From: Chloroflexota bacterium | GTDB taxonomy: Bacteria; Chloroflexota; Dehalococcoidia; Tepidiformales; Tepidiformaceae | Direction of reading: 5' to 3' | Length of the DNA: 20,369 nucleotides | Assembly: GCA_021823905.1 (NCBI GenBank) | Contig: JAKALX010000011.1 | Span: 1 to 20,369 of the forward strand | In this document: piece by piece, positions 6,349 through 14,509 of the stretch | Numbering within the stretch: the first letter of the stretch is position 1 | How the letters are laid out: each line of letters opens with the position of its first letter | Made by a program: the position numbers and the translations under genes | Notes under the pieces: generated by a model | The model's input: only the letters and a program-made list of their open reading frames with translations | The model's database searches: none | Told to the model about the DNA's origin: nothing

Positions 6349-8037
6349 ATGACGCGCCGCGGCGGACAACTGCCCTGGGGACAGCGGGGAGCCGGTGGCC
6401 TCTATGGAAGCGAGCCGAGGCGCGGGTATGGGCGCCTGGCGATCATGGCGCTCATCGTGGTTGGCGTGCTGGGGCTGGGGTACCTGCTGTTCACGAAGGT
6501 CTTTGGCGGCGCTTCGTGCGACAAGTACTACTGCGAGAGCGGCCAGGATCTGGGGGCGCCGGCCGGCTTCGAGTTGGTGACCAAGGTGTTCGAGTTCAAC
6601 AAGACCAAGGGCTCCATCGCGGCGGGGACTCCGGTCGACATCCGCCTGCCGGTGGCGAAGGCGACGACCGACGCGCGGAACCTGAGCTTCTATCAGTACC
6701 TGGCGGAGACAAAGACGTGGGAGCCGGTGACGCCGGCGCGGCTCGATCCGCAGGGAAAGGAAGTCTCGGCCACGCTGACGAGCGCGCCGAAAGTGATCGC
6801 GGTGCTGCGCCGAAATGCGCCAGGCGGGATGGTGATCGCCTACTTGCCGCACAACGGGACGCTGCACCACGATGCGGTCGGCAAGATCACGATGCTGCAC
6901 ACGCTGGACTTCACGCCGGCGGCGGACGGGGGGGTGGACGGCGAGCTGAGCGCGGTGAAAGCCGACCCCTCGTTCCAATGGATCCCGACAATCTCGGCGC
7001 GGGGCGACGTGAAGGGCCAACTGCCGATCGTGCAGGGCATCCTGAACTCGGCGAAGACCCGTTCGGCGCACGTGCAGGCGATCGTGAAGAAGGTGAACGA
7101 CGCGGGCCTGGCGGGGATCGACATCGAGTACCTGGACCTGACGGTGAACGAGCGAACGTCGTTCGCGCTGTTCATCAGCGAGCTTTCGCAGGTTCTGCAC
7201 AGCCAGAACAAGCAATTGACCGTGACGGCGCCGCCGCCGCTGAAGAACCAGGACCGATTCGAAGAGGGTGGCTACGACTGGGCGGAGATCGGAAAAGACG
7301 CGGACGTGGTCCAGATCGCACCGTACCGTGACCAGGGCAAATACCGGACGGACATGCCGGCGATTCTCCAATACCTGGCGGGGCAGGTGCAGCCGAGCAC
7401 GCGGTTGGTGTTGACGGTCACGCCTTACGCGACGCAGAAGGACGACACGGGTTTGCACCCGATGCGTGTGACGGACGCGATGAGCATTGCGACGAAGCTC
7501 GCGGTCCAGGGTGAGAAGCTGCAGACGGGTTCGCAGGTGATTGTGTCGGGCGTGAATATCAACAAGGAGGACGGCCGCAGCGGGATTGCCTGGGTGCCAG
7601 AGGTCGCCTGCGTGGCGTTCACCTACGAGCAGAACGGGGGGCGGACGGTCTGGCTGGAGAACTTTTTCAGCATTGGCTTCAAGCTGCAGTACATCGATCA
7701 GTTCAAGCTGGGCGGCGTCGCGGTCGAGGATGCCAGCGACGACATCTACCTTGGGAACATCTGGACGGCGCTGGTGCCGTATATCTCGAGCGGGCAGCCG
7801 ATCCTGATGCAACCGAATCCTCAGGACCTGCAGCCGAAGTGGACGACGAGCAAAGGTTCGTTCGAAGACAGCCGCAAGGGGTACATCAAATGGAGCACGC
7901 CGGCAGAGGCGGGGACGTACACGGTCACGCTGACGCTGAGCGACGGGGTGGCGTTGTTCCAGAGCGAGCTGCCGGCAAACGTGCAGCCGCGCGACACCCG
8001 GACACCGGTGGCGGGATCGCCCACGCCGGGAGGCTAA
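6349..8037 (+). CDS. Membrane-anchored GH18-like (chitinase-fold) protein lacking the usual catalytic Glu
   Basis: A 562-residue protein with a short basic N-terminal tail, one membrane helix (~30-48) and an extracellular remainder. Residues ~160-475 look like the TIM barrel of glycoside hydrolase family 18, the YaaH/spore-coat branch: a MVIAYLPH first strand, GLAGIDIEYLDL (253-264), LTVTAPPP, DVVQIAPY and a late AWVPEVACVAFTYEQNG strand. In GH18 the fourth strand should read D-x-x-D-x-D-x-E; here it is A255-x-x-D258-x-E260-x-L262, so the proton-donor Glu is Leu. Residues ~500-550 resemble a small beta/Ig-like domain, ending in a Pro/Thr-rich tail. It probably binds or modifies a cell-wall glycan, possibly without hydrolysis. 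The start is poorly supported because no strong Shine-Dalgarno is visible. Confidence 0.7.
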   Translation: MTRRGGQLPWGQRGAGGLYGSEPRRGYGRLAIMALIVVGVLGLGYLLFTKVFGGASCDKYYCESGQDLGAPAGFELVTKVFEFNKTKGSIAAGTPVDIRLPVAKATTDARNLSFYQYLAETKTWEPVTPARLDPQGKEVSATLTSAPKVIAVLRRNAPGGMVIAYLPHNGTLHHDAVGKITMLHTLDFTPAADGGVDGELSAVKADPSFQWIPTISARGDVKGQLPIVQGILNSAKTRSAHVQAIVKKVNDAGLAGIDIEYLDLTVNERTSFALFISELSQVLHSQNKQLTVTAPPPLKNQDRFEEGGYDWAEIGKDADVVQIAPYRDQGKYRTDMPAILQYLAGQVQPSTRLVLTVTPYATQKDDTGLHPMRVTDAMSIATKLAVQGEKLQTGSQVIVSGVNINKEDGRSGIAWVPEVACVAFTYEQNGGRTVWLENFFSIGFKLQYIDQFKLGGVAVEDASDDIYLGNIWTALVPYISSGQPILMQPNPQDLQPKWTTSKGSFEDSRKGYIKWSTPAEAGTYTVTLTLSDGVALFQSELPANVQPRDTRTPVAGSPTPGG

Positions 8038-8039
8038 GG

Positions 8040-8600
8040 ATGGCCGGAGCGCGCTTGCGGGTAACGGGCGGGAGCGCGCGGGGCACGCCGCTGGCCGAGC
8101 CGCGGGGCGTGCGGTTGCGGCCGACCTCGGGCCTGGTTCGGGAGGCGGTGTTCAACATCCTGGGGGACTTGGTGGAAGGCGCGCGCGTGCTCGATCTCTA
8201 TGCGGGAACGGGAGCGCTGGGGATCGAGGCGCTGAGCCGGGGAGCGGCGCGGGCGACGTTCATCGAAGCGGAGGCGGCATCGTGCCAGGCGATTGTGCAG
8301 AGTCTGGCGAGAACGGGCTTCGGCGAACGCGGAACCGTGTTCCGGGGGAAGCTGCCGGGGGCTTTGAGCGGCGCCCCAGGGCCGTTCGACCTGGTGCTGA
8401 TGGATCCGCCCTACCACGAGGAAACGGCGGCGGAGACGCTGAACCTGCTGGCGGAACGAATGGCCGCGGGCGGGATGGTCGTCTACGAGCACGGAAGCAA
8501 GTACAATCCGCCGGAACGCCCGAAAGGTCTGGTCCAATCGGAGCGTCGTGTCTACGGCGACAGCGCAGTGGCGCTGTATGCGCTGCAGGAGGGGGAATGA
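8040..8600 (+). CDS. rsmD: 16S rRNA (guanine-966-N2)-methyltransferase
   Basis: A 186-residue Rossmann-fold methyltransferase. V-L-D-L-Y-A-G-T-G-A-L-G-I-E-A-L-S-R-G-A (50-69) is the SAM-binding motif and D-P-P-Y (122-125) is the catalytic N6/N2-methyltransferase motif. The N-terminal R-V-T-G-G-S-A-R-G-x-x-L and R-P-T-x-x-x-V-R-E-A-V-F-N-I-L are diagnostic of RsmD. It methylates G966 of 16S rRNA during 30S assembly. The ATG at 8040 is 2 nt after the preceding stop and has GGGAGG seven nt upstream, so an in-frame extension into the GH18-like gene is rejected. Its stop overlaps the coaD start as ATGA; the rsmD-coaD pairing is widespread in bacteria. Confidence 0.96.
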   Translation: MAGARLRVTGGSARGTPLAEPRGVRLRPTSGLVREAVFNILGDLVEGARVLDLYAGTGALGIEALSRGAARATFIEAEAASCQAIVQSLARTGFGERGTVFRGKLPGALSGAPGPFDLVLMDPPYHEETAAETLNLLAERMAAGGMVVYEHGSKYNPPERPKGLVQSERRVYGDSAVALYALQEGE

Positions 8601-9079
8601 GGATCGCAGTCTTCCCGGGGGGCTTCGACCCGGTCACGAACGGGCACCTGGACCTGGTAACGCGGATGACGCACCTCTTCGACCGAGTGATTGTCGCCGT
8701 GGTGAAGGGCCGGGATAAGGCGGGGATGTTCACGTGGGAGGAGCGGATCGAAATGTTCCGGAAGGCCGTCGAGCACCTGCCCCAGGTAGAGGTCGAAGGG
8801 TTCGACGAAATGACGGTTGAATTCGCGAACCGAAAAGGGGCAGTTGCAATCGTGCGCGGGATCCGGGCGGTAAGCGATTTCGAGGCTGAGTTCGACATGG
8901 CGCTGATGAACCGAAAGATGGCGCCACACCTGGAATCGGTGTACCTGATGGCGAACCAGGATTTCCTGTACATCAGCGCGAGCAGGATCCGGGAAGTTTC
9001 GAAACTTGGCTACGACGTGGCAGAGCTTGTGCCGACGCATGTGAGCACGGCGATCCGCGAAAAGCTAGGCCAGGGGTAG
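8597..9079 (+). CDS. coaD: Phosphopantetheine adenylyltransferase
   Basis: A 160-residue enzyme of normal length that catalyses the penultimate step of coenzyme A synthesis, transferring AMP from ATP to 4'-phosphopantetheine. It opens with A-V-F-P-G-G-F-D-P-V-T-N-G-H (residues 4-17), the nucleotidyltransferase T-x-G-H motif. It then has the conserved A-I-V-R-G-I-R-A-V-S-D-F-E-A-E-F-D-M-A-L-M-N-R segment and ends with the ATP-binding Y-I-S-A-S-R-I-R-E-V. The ATG overlaps the rsmD stop (ATGA) and has GGAGGGGG upstream. Confidence 0.98.
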   Translation: MRIAVFPGGFDPVTNGHLDLVTRMTHLFDRVIVAVVKGRDKAGMFTWEERIEMFRKAVEHLPQVEVEGFDEMTVEFANRKGAVAIVRGIRAVSDFEAEFDMALMNRKMAPHLESVYLMANQDFLYISASRIREVSKLGYDVAELVPTHVSTAIREKLGQG

Positions 9080-9100
9080 CGGGAGCGCGGCGCGCAACCG

Positions 9101-9613
9101 GTGGAAATCCTCGATCTGATCGACAGTCTCGAAGAACTCGTCATCCAGGCGAGGCGGCTTCCTGTTGGTGGCAACCTCGTGGTGGACCGCAAGCGGATGC
9201 TTGACGTGATCGATCAGATGCGGCTGTCGGTTCCGGCGGACATGCGGCAGGCGCAACAGATCCTGGAGATGCGCGATCAGGTTCTGACGGACGCACACGA
9301 GAAGGCGCAGGAGACTGTGGCGCGGGCAGAGGAAGAGCGAGCGCGACGGGTGGAGGAGAACTCGATCCTGCGGGAAGCGCAAGAGCGCAGCCGTCAGATG
9401 TTGATGGACACGGAAGCGCGGGCGCGGCAGACGATCGCGGAAGCAGACGCGACGGCAGCAGCACACCTGAGCGAGGCGGCGGAAGCGGCAACGCGACAGT
9501 TAGACGACGCGGATCAGTACGCGCTGGAGGTGCTCCACCGTCTTGAGAATCAACTGCAAGCGTTCTTGGAGTCGATCCGGATGAGCATCGGGAGCCTGCA
9601 AGAGAAGCGCTGA
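9101..9613 (+). CDS. Coiled-coil protein, DivIVA/SepIVA- or ATP-synthase-b-like, unknown role
   Basis: A 170-residue, strongly helical protein with no membrane segment. Residues ~1-50 form a compact start (MEILDLIDSLEELVIQARRL, then V-V-D-R-K-R-M-L-D-V-I-D-Q-M-R). Residues ~55-165 are a long charged coiled coil rich in Ala, Glu, Arg and Gln. Such coiled coils are often labelled DivIVA-like or ATP synthase subunit b-like. Proteins of this kind follow coaD in several phyla, for example the SepIVA-type gene in actinobacteria, but true homology cannot be shown here. The GTG start at 9101 is 21 nt after coaD; no strong ribosome binding site is visible. A role in cell division or envelope scaffolding is inference. 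Confidence 0.75.
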   Translation: MEILDLIDSLEELVIQARRLPVGGNLVVDRKRMLDVIDQMRLSVPADMRQAQQILEMRDQVLTDAHEKAQETVARAEEERARRVEENSILREAQERSRQMLMDTEARARQTIAEADATAAAHLSEAAEAATRQLDDADQYALEVLHRLENQLQAFLESIRMSIGSLQEKR

Positions 9614-9691
9614 CTCCACCCGACGGTTGAACATCGCACAGGGGCGCGGGTTCACGTGATCTTTCCGCTGAAGCGGTCCGTATGCAGTGGT

Positions 9692-9716
9692 TTTTCGCGG
9701 ACTTTTCGCGTATGTT
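9692..9716 (+). promoter_or_regulatory. Possible promoter/operator region of the small basic protein gene
   Basis: TTTTCGCG occurs twice (9692-9699 and 9703-9710), 11 nt apart, that is one helical turn, directly before a -10-like TATGTT (9711-9716). No good -35 element is visible. The whole 181-nt gap (9614-9794) is otherwise featureless apart from two CACGTG palindromes (9653-9658, 9727-9732), and it indicates a separate transcription start for the next gene. Confidence 0.3.
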
Positions 9717-9794
9717 CTCTGTGCACCACGTGTGGGCCGTACTTTCGCGCAACGAAAGCGTGCCGCCGGGACGACACTTACGAAGAGGAAAACG

Positions 9795-10049
9795 ATGGCT
9801 GAATTCGCTGTAATCAAGGAATCGGATGCGCCGCGCCCATCGCGCCAGACGGGACGGCTCGCCGCTCGGATGCGCGAGTACGAGAAGTTCGTGGAAGGCG
9901 TGCCGGCCGGCAAGGTTGGCAAGCTGACTCCGGCCCGCGGCGAGACTCCGCGAGGCGTGGCGTTGCGCGTGAGCCGCGCCGCGAAGCGGATGAACCGATC
10001 GATCAACACCTGGGTGGTCGACGACGTGGTCTACTTCACGGGGGCGTAG
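9795..10049 (+). CDS. Small basic protein of unknown function
   Basis: An 84-residue protein I do not recognise. The central part is basic (G-R-L-A-A-R-M-R-E-Y-E-K-F and R-V-S-R-A-A-K-R-M-N-R), followed by a beta-like end N-T-W-V-V-D-D-V-V-Y-F-T-G-A. There are no Cys residues, no membrane segment and no signal peptide. A nucleic-acid-binding role would suit the composition, but nothing proves it. The ATG at 9795 is preceded by AGAGGAAA at good spacing, so upstream in-frame codons are excluded. It has its own upstream gap and its own strong terminator, so it is probably a monocistronic, independently expressed gene. Confidence 0.75.
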   Translation: MAEFAVIKESDAPRPSRQTGRLAARMREYEKFVEGVPAGKVGKLTPARGETPRGVALRVSRAAKRMNRSINTWVVDDVVYFTGA

Positions 10050-10076
10050 AGAGCGAGCTTCGCCGTGCGCAAACCA

Positions 10077-10104
10077 AGAGGCGGGATCGTTGGATCCCGC
10101 CTCT
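10077..10104. terminator. Intrinsic terminator between convergent genes
   Basis: A perfect 12-bp stem (AGAGGCGGGATC with GATCCCGCCTCT) has a GTTG loop and is followed on the plus strand by GUUGUUGUU. It ends the small-protein gene and may also stop the convergent bactofilin transcript, although on the minus strand the tail (UGGUUU) is weaker. Confidence 0.8.
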
Positions 10105-10132
10105 GTTGTTGTTGGGACGACCGAGAAGGCTC

Positions 10133-10855
10133 TCAGTTTCGCTCGCGAGTGACCGTCCGTTCCTCGGTGGTGGGAACGAAGGCGAAGCTGGGAGCCTGGC
10201 GGCTGCCGCGCGTTGGAGCAGGCTCTGGGGCGGGGCCGCCGTTGGTGCGACGCTCGCCGCCCCAACTGGGCCCGCGGGCGCTGCTGGTAGAGGCGGCGGC
10301 CGGAGCAGCCTCGGGTACAGTCGCGAGTGTTTCGGGCGCGGCAGGATTCTCGACTGCCAGGGGGAGTGCCGGCGTTCCCGTGAAAGGCGCCGCCTCGACG
10401 GTCCCACTCAGAGAAGCGCCTTCTTCGACAACGAGCGTGGCCGCCTTGATCGTGCCGGTGACAACGGCCGTGGCGGTGAGGAGGAGGCGTCCACTGCAGA
10501 CAACGTCGCCATCGACACGGCCACGAATGAGCGCGTCGCGGGCTTCGACGCGAGCCCTGGCGGACGCTCCCTGCTCAACGATGAGGGTGCCGCGGCAGAC
10601 GATCTCGCCGCTGACGGCGCCCTGGACGCGCAGGTCGTGGTCCGTCTCGTACTTGCCATCGAATGTGGAATGAGCGTCGACGAGGCTCTCCGCGCGGGGA
10701 GCAAGCTCGGCTTCGGCTTCGGCCCGCGGACGGGGCCGTGGCGTTGGTTCGGGGCGGCGCGCGAGCGATTCGTCCTCGGCGGCCTCGAACTCGTCGTCGT
10801 AATGGAGGTTGGGATCGCTGAATTGCGGATCGTGAGGGTTCTTCTTCAATTGCAT
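10133..10855 (-). CDS. Bactofilin-like polymer-forming protein
   Basis: A 240-residue protein. After an acidic, Pro/Arg-rich N-terminal tail (1-56), residues ~57-156 form a bactofilin (DUF583) domain. It has repeated short beta-helix turns with conserved Gly, such as F-D-G-K-Y-E-T-D-H-D-L-R-V-Q-G-A-V-S-G-E-I and G-R-V-D-G-D-V-V-C-S-G-R-L. Bactofilins polymerise without nucleotide into cytoskeletal filaments that organise envelope growth or polar proteins. Residues 157-240 are a disordered Ala/Pro/Thr-rich tail. The ATG at 10855 has a near-perfect AGGAGG upstream, which rules out the longer in-frame start. It stands 170 nt downstream of the dehydrogenase gene and ends at the convergent terminator. 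Confidence 0.88.
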   Translation of the reverse strand: MQLKKNPHDPQFSDPNLHYDDEFEAAEDESLARRPEPTPRPRPRAEAEAELAPRAESLVDAHSTFDGKYETDHDLRVQGAVSGEIVCRGTLIVEQGASARARVEARDALIRGRVDGDVVCSGRLLLTATAVVTGTIKAATLVVEEGASLSGTVEAAPFTGTPALPLAVENPAAPETLATVPEAAPAAASTSSARGPSWGGERRTNGGPAPEPAPTRGSRQAPSFAFVPTTEERTVTRERN

Positions 10856-11025
10856 AGAGCCTCCTGGAATCCTGCTCAAACGACGCTCGGGCGGCGCAGA
10901 CGCGTTGGAAGCGCCTCGGGCACTGGCACCATAGACGGGGCCTCCCATGGCTGTCCAGCCGTCCGTAAAGCTGCTCCAGACGTGCACGCGCGAACTGACC
11001 GAAGCTAAGCGGGCGGCCCCGGGGG

Positions 11026-12009
11026 TCAGCCGACCTCGTTGAGAAGCGGCTCGTTGCGGGCCCAGCGCGCAAGATTTTCACAAAAGATGGCGAGCTGGCG
11101 CGACTCGTTGCCGGCGGAGATCGCAGAGTTGTGCGGCGTGACGATGACGTTCGCCAGGCTCCAGAGGGGCGATTCGGGCGGGAGCGGCTCAGGCGTGGTC
11201 ACGTCGAGGTATGCGCCGCCGAGGTGGCCAGAGCGGAGCGCGTCGATCATGGCGTCCTGGTCGACGACTTCGCCGCGGGCGACGTTGAGCAGGCGGGCGC
11301 CACGGGGAAGCGCGGCAATGACCGCGGCGTTGATGGCGCCCCTGGTTTCGGGAGTGAGCGGGCAGGCAAGGGCGAGCCAATCGGCCCGGCGAATGACTTC
11401 GTGGAGTGCCGAGGGAGGAACGAGCTCGTGGACGGGATCGCCGGCCTGCCGGGGGCTGCGGCGGACGCCGACGACGTGGAGGCCGAGGGCAAGCGAGAGC
11501 CGCGCGATCTCCTTGCCGATGGCGCCGAGGCCGAAGACGACGATCGTCTGGGTCTCGAGATCGGCCGGGAGGGGCGGACCGAGGGGCGTCCACTCGTGAC
11601 GCCGTTGCGCCTCGCCCCAGGCGAGGAAGGGGCGAGCGAGCATGAGCATGCCGGCAATCGCCGTCTGGGCGATGGGCCGGGCAGTCGAGCCGGACGAGGT
11701 GGTCAGGCGGACGCCGCGCTCCAGCAGGCGAGCGAAGACGGGCGCGTCGGTGCCGGCGTTCATGAGGTGGAGCCACTTGAGGTTTGGCGCACCCTGGGTG
11801 GCGGCGAAGAACGAGCGGCTGTAGTCGGGAAAGACGTCGGCGCTGAAGAAGGAGAAGTCGACGCGGGCAAGATCGCCGGGGCCGAGCCTGGCTTCTGGAT
11901 CGGCGGGGAGCAGGATCGGATCGAGCGGAAGGCCCGCAGCCGCGGCAGAGCCACGAATGTCGTCGCCCGCCCACTCCATCAAGCGTCTCGAACACAGGAA
12001 TCCGGCCAC
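11026..12009 (-). CDS. D-isomer-specific 2-hydroxyacid dehydrogenase
   Basis: A 327-residue NAD(P)-dependent oxidoreductase. The Rossmann motif is V-F-G-L-G-A-I-G-K-E-I-A (~158-169). The catalytic triad is complete: Arg245 in L-L-N-V-A-R-G-E-V-V-D, Glu274 in T-T-P-E-P-L-P and His293 in V-T-P-H-N-S-A. It interconverts a 2-hydroxyacid and 2-oxoacid; the substrate is not readable, and the N-terminal domain is divergent, closer to glyoxylate/hydroxypyruvate-reductase-like members than to SerA. The GTG at 12009 is chosen because GGAGG lies six nt upstream; that Shine-Dalgarno would fall inside the gene if the TTG five codons earlier were used. It is 55 nt downstream of leuS and probably co-transcribed with it. 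Confidence 0.92.
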   Translation of the reverse strand: MAGFLCSRRLMEWAGDDIRGSAAAAGLPLDPILLPADPEARLGPGDLARVDFSFFSADVFPDYSRSFFAATQGAPNLKWLHLMNAGTDAPVFARLLERGVRLTTSSGSTARPIAQTAIAGMLMLARPFLAWGEAQRRHEWTPLGPPLPADLETQTIVVFGLGAIGKEIARLSLALGLHVVGVRRSPRQAGDPVHELVPPSALHEVIRRADWLALACPLTPETRGAINAAVIAALPRGARLLNVARGEVVDQDAMIDALRSGHLGGAYLDVTTPEPLPPESPLWSLANVIVTPHNSAISAGNESRQLAIFCENLARWARNEPLLNEVG

Positions 12010-12064
12010 GGCGTACCTCCGCAAGAATTGCGCACGGATTATGGCGAATGGCGGCCGCCGGCGC

Positions 12065-14509
12065 TCAGACGACGAGGTTGAGGATCTTCCCGGGCACGTA
12101 GATCACGCGGCGCGGTTGCTTGCCGTCGAGCCACTCGCCGATCTTCGGGGAAGCGAAGGCGGCATCGCGAGCCTCGGCTTCGCTGGCGCCGGCGGGAAGG
12201 ACGAGACGGTCGCGAACCTTGCCGTTGACCTGGACGACGACCTCGATCTCGTCGTCGCGGGCGAGATCGGGGTCGAACGATGGCCAGCGCTGGAAATGCA
12301 CGCTGTAGGAGCGCCCCGCGAGCTGCCAGAGCTCCTCGGTGATGTAGGGCGCGAGGGGAGCGGTGAGCAGGATGGTGCTCTCGATTGCTTCGTTCCAGGC
12401 GGCGGTGTCGCAACTGCCCGCTTCGCGAGCCTTCTGGATGGCGGACGTATGCTCCATCAGCCGCGAAATCATGGTGTTGAAGCTGAAGCGCTCGACGTCG
12501 CCGGTAACCGCTCTGATCGTCTTGTGGGTGACCCTGCGAAGGGAACGGGCGGCATCGGACTCGGGTTCAGCGACGAGGGCCGGCGGCTCGGTGACGACGG
12601 TCCAGAGGCGGTTGAGCCAGCGGACGATGCCGGCCATGCCCGTTGGGTTGTAGGGGCCGCCCTGTTCCCAGGGGCCGACGAACATGAGCTGGCAGCGAAA
12701 AGCGTCGGCGCCGTACTTGTCGACCTGGTCGTCGGGCGCGACAACGTTGCCGCGGCTCTTGGACATGCGGTTGCCGTCGGGGCCGAGGATGACGCCCTGG
12801 TTGAAGAGGCGGAGGAACGGCTCGCCGCCTTCGACGAGCCCCATGTCGCGGGCGGCTTTCCAGAAGAAGCGCGAGTAGAGCAGGTGCATGACGGCGTGCT
12901 CGCCGCCGCCGGTGTACTGATCGACCGGGAGCCACTGGCGCGCGGCGTCGGTGGAAAACGGTCGTTCAGGATTGTGCGGATCCGCGAAGCGCATCTGGTA
13001 CCAGCTGGAGCACATGAAGGTGTCCATCGTGTCGGTCTCGCGGCGGGCGGGCTTGCCGTCGATCGGGCAGGGCACGTTGACCCATTCGTCGATCTGGGTG
13101 AGCGGCGACTGGCCGGTGGGCTCGAACCTGACGTTCCTGGGAAGAAGGACCGGCAGGTCAGATTCGGGAACCGGAACGGCGCCGTGTTCCGGGCAGTGGA
13201 TCATCGGGATCGGGGCGCCCCAGTAGCGCTGGCGCGAGATCAGCCAGTCGCGGAGGCGGTAGTTGACCGTTCGCTCGCCGAAACCCCGCTCCTCGGCGTA
13301 AGCCGAGACGCGGTCGAACGCCTCGGCGTCCGGCGTGCCGTCGAACGGGCCGGAATTGATCATGCGGTCGCCGTGAGCGTAGGCGGCGGTCAGCGGCTGG
13401 CTGGTGTCGACCTCGGGGTGGCTGAACACCGGGATGACCTCCAGCCCGTACTTGCGGGCGAAGGCGAAATCACGTTCGTCGTGGGCCGGGACGGCCATGA
13501 TGGCGCCGGTGCCGTAGGTGACGAGGACGTAATCGGCAATCCAGATCGGGATGCGCGCGCCGTTGAACGGGTTCACGGCATAGGCGCCCGTGAAGACGCC
13601 CGTCTTCTCCTTCTCGGTGGAGAGGCGCTCGATCTCTGTCTGGCGGGCGGTCTGCGAGACGTAGTTCGCGACCGCCTCACGTTGCGCGGGGGTGGTGATC
13701 CGCTGGACGAGCGGGTGTTCGGGCGCGAGCACCATGAAGGTGGCTCCGTAGACGGTGTCGGGGCGGGTGGTGAAGACCGTGATCGGCTCGTCAACGCCCG
13801 CGGCATCGACTGCGAAGGTGAGGCGGGCGCCCTCGGAACGGCCGATCCAGTTCGTCTGGCGCGTCCGGATGCTCTCGGGCCAGTCGACGTCGTCAAACTT
13901 CAGCAGCTCTTCGGCGTAGGCGGTAATGCGGAAGAACCACTGCGTGAGAAAGCGGCGTTCGACGACGTCGTCGGAGCGTTCGCAGCGGCCGTCAACAACC
14001 TGCTCGTTGGCGAGGACGGTCTGGCAGCCTGGGCACCAGTTCGCGGCGGCTTCGGCGCGATAGGCGAGGCCCCGGTTGTAGAGCTGGAGGAACCACCACT
14101 GGGTCCATTTGTAGTAGTCGGGCGAAGCGGTGACGACCTCGCGGTCCCAGTCGAAACTCGCGCCCATGAGGCGGAGCTGCGACCGCATGCGATCGACGTT
14201 GGCGAAAGTCCACTCGGCGGGATCGATCCCGCGCTTGATCGCGGCGTTTTCGGCGGGGAGGCCGAAGGCGTCGAAGCCCATGGGGAACATGACGTTGTGG
14301 CCCTGCATGCGGCGGTACCGGGCGGCGGCGTCGCTGGGAGCCATCGCGTACCAGTGGCCGGTATGCAGGTCGCCCGAGGGATACGGGAACATGGTGAGGG
14401 CGTACCACTTCGGGCGCGGGTCGTCGTCGGGCGCGTGGTAGAGGTTGTCAGCCTGCCAGCGCTCCCGCCACTTGTTTTCGAATGCGTGAAAGTCATAGCG
14501 ATCGGCCAT
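12065..14509 (-). CDS. leuS: Leucyl-tRNA synthetase
   Basis: An 814-residue class I synthetase, normal bacterial length, that charges tRNA-Leu. P-Y-P-S-G-D-L-H-T-G-H (residues 42-52) carries the HIGH motif as HTGH. W-C-P-G-C is the zinc-type knuckle. T-T-R-P-D-T-V-Y-G-A and Y-G-T-G-A-I-M-A-V-P-A-H-D-E-R-D mark the CP1 editing domain that removes mischarged amino acids. N-R-M-S-K-S-R-G-N (~residue 580) is the KMSKS loop. The C-terminal part (V-V-Q-V-N-G-K-V-R-D-R and V-I-Y-V-P-G-K-I-L-N-L-V) is intact. The ATG at 14509 gives the standard MADRYDFHAFENKW opening with GAGGT upstream; a longer in-frame start is rejected because the added 85 residues are low-complexity and unlike LeuRS. Confidence 0.97.
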   Translation of the reverse strand: MADRYDFHAFENKWRERWQADNLYHAPDDDPRPKWYALTMFPYPSGDLHTGHWYAMAPSDAAARYRRMQGHNVMFPMGFDAFGLPAENAAIKRGIDPAEWTFANVDRMRSQLRLMGASFDWDREVVTASPDYYKWTQWWFLQLYNRGLAYRAEAAANWCPGCQTVLANEQVVDGRCERSDDVVERRFLTQWFFRITAYAEELLKFDDVDWPESIRTRQTNWIGRSEGARLTFAVDAAGVDEPITVFTTRPDTVYGATFMVLAPEHPLVQRITTPAQREAVANYVSQTARQTEIERLSTEKEKTGVFTGAYAVNPFNGARIPIWIADYVLVTYGTGAIMAVPAHDERDFAFARKYGLEVIPVFSHPEVDTSQPLTAAYAHGDRMINSGPFDGTPDAEAFDRVSAYAEERGFGERTVNYRLRDWLISRQRYWGAPIPMIHCPEHGAVPVPESDLPVLLPRNVRFEPTGQSPLTQIDEWVNVPCPIDGKPARRETDTMDTFMCSSWYQMRFADPHNPERPFSTDAARQWLPVDQYTGGGEHAVMHLLYSRFFWKAARDMGLVEGGEPFLRLFNQGVILGPDGNRMSKSRGNVVAPDDQVDKYGADAFRCQLMFVGPWEQGGPYNPTGMAGIVRWLNRLWTVVTEPPALVAEPESDAARSLRRVTHKTIRAVTGDVERFSFNTMISRLMEHTSAIQKAREAGSCDTAAWNEAIESTILLTAPLAPYITEELWQLAGRSYSVHFQRWPSFDPDLARDDEIEVVVQVNGKVRDRLVLPAGASEAEARDAAFASPKIGEWLDGKQPRRVIYVPGKILNLVV

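Noticed and set aside
10856..10987. Longer N-terminus for the bactofilin
   Set aside because: An AGGAGG lies immediately before the ATG at 10855, and the extra residues have no bactofilin character.
12010..12024. TTG start for the 2-hydroxyacid dehydrogenase, five codons upstream
   Set aside because: That region contains the GGAGG Shine-Dalgarno ideally spaced for the GTG at 12009.
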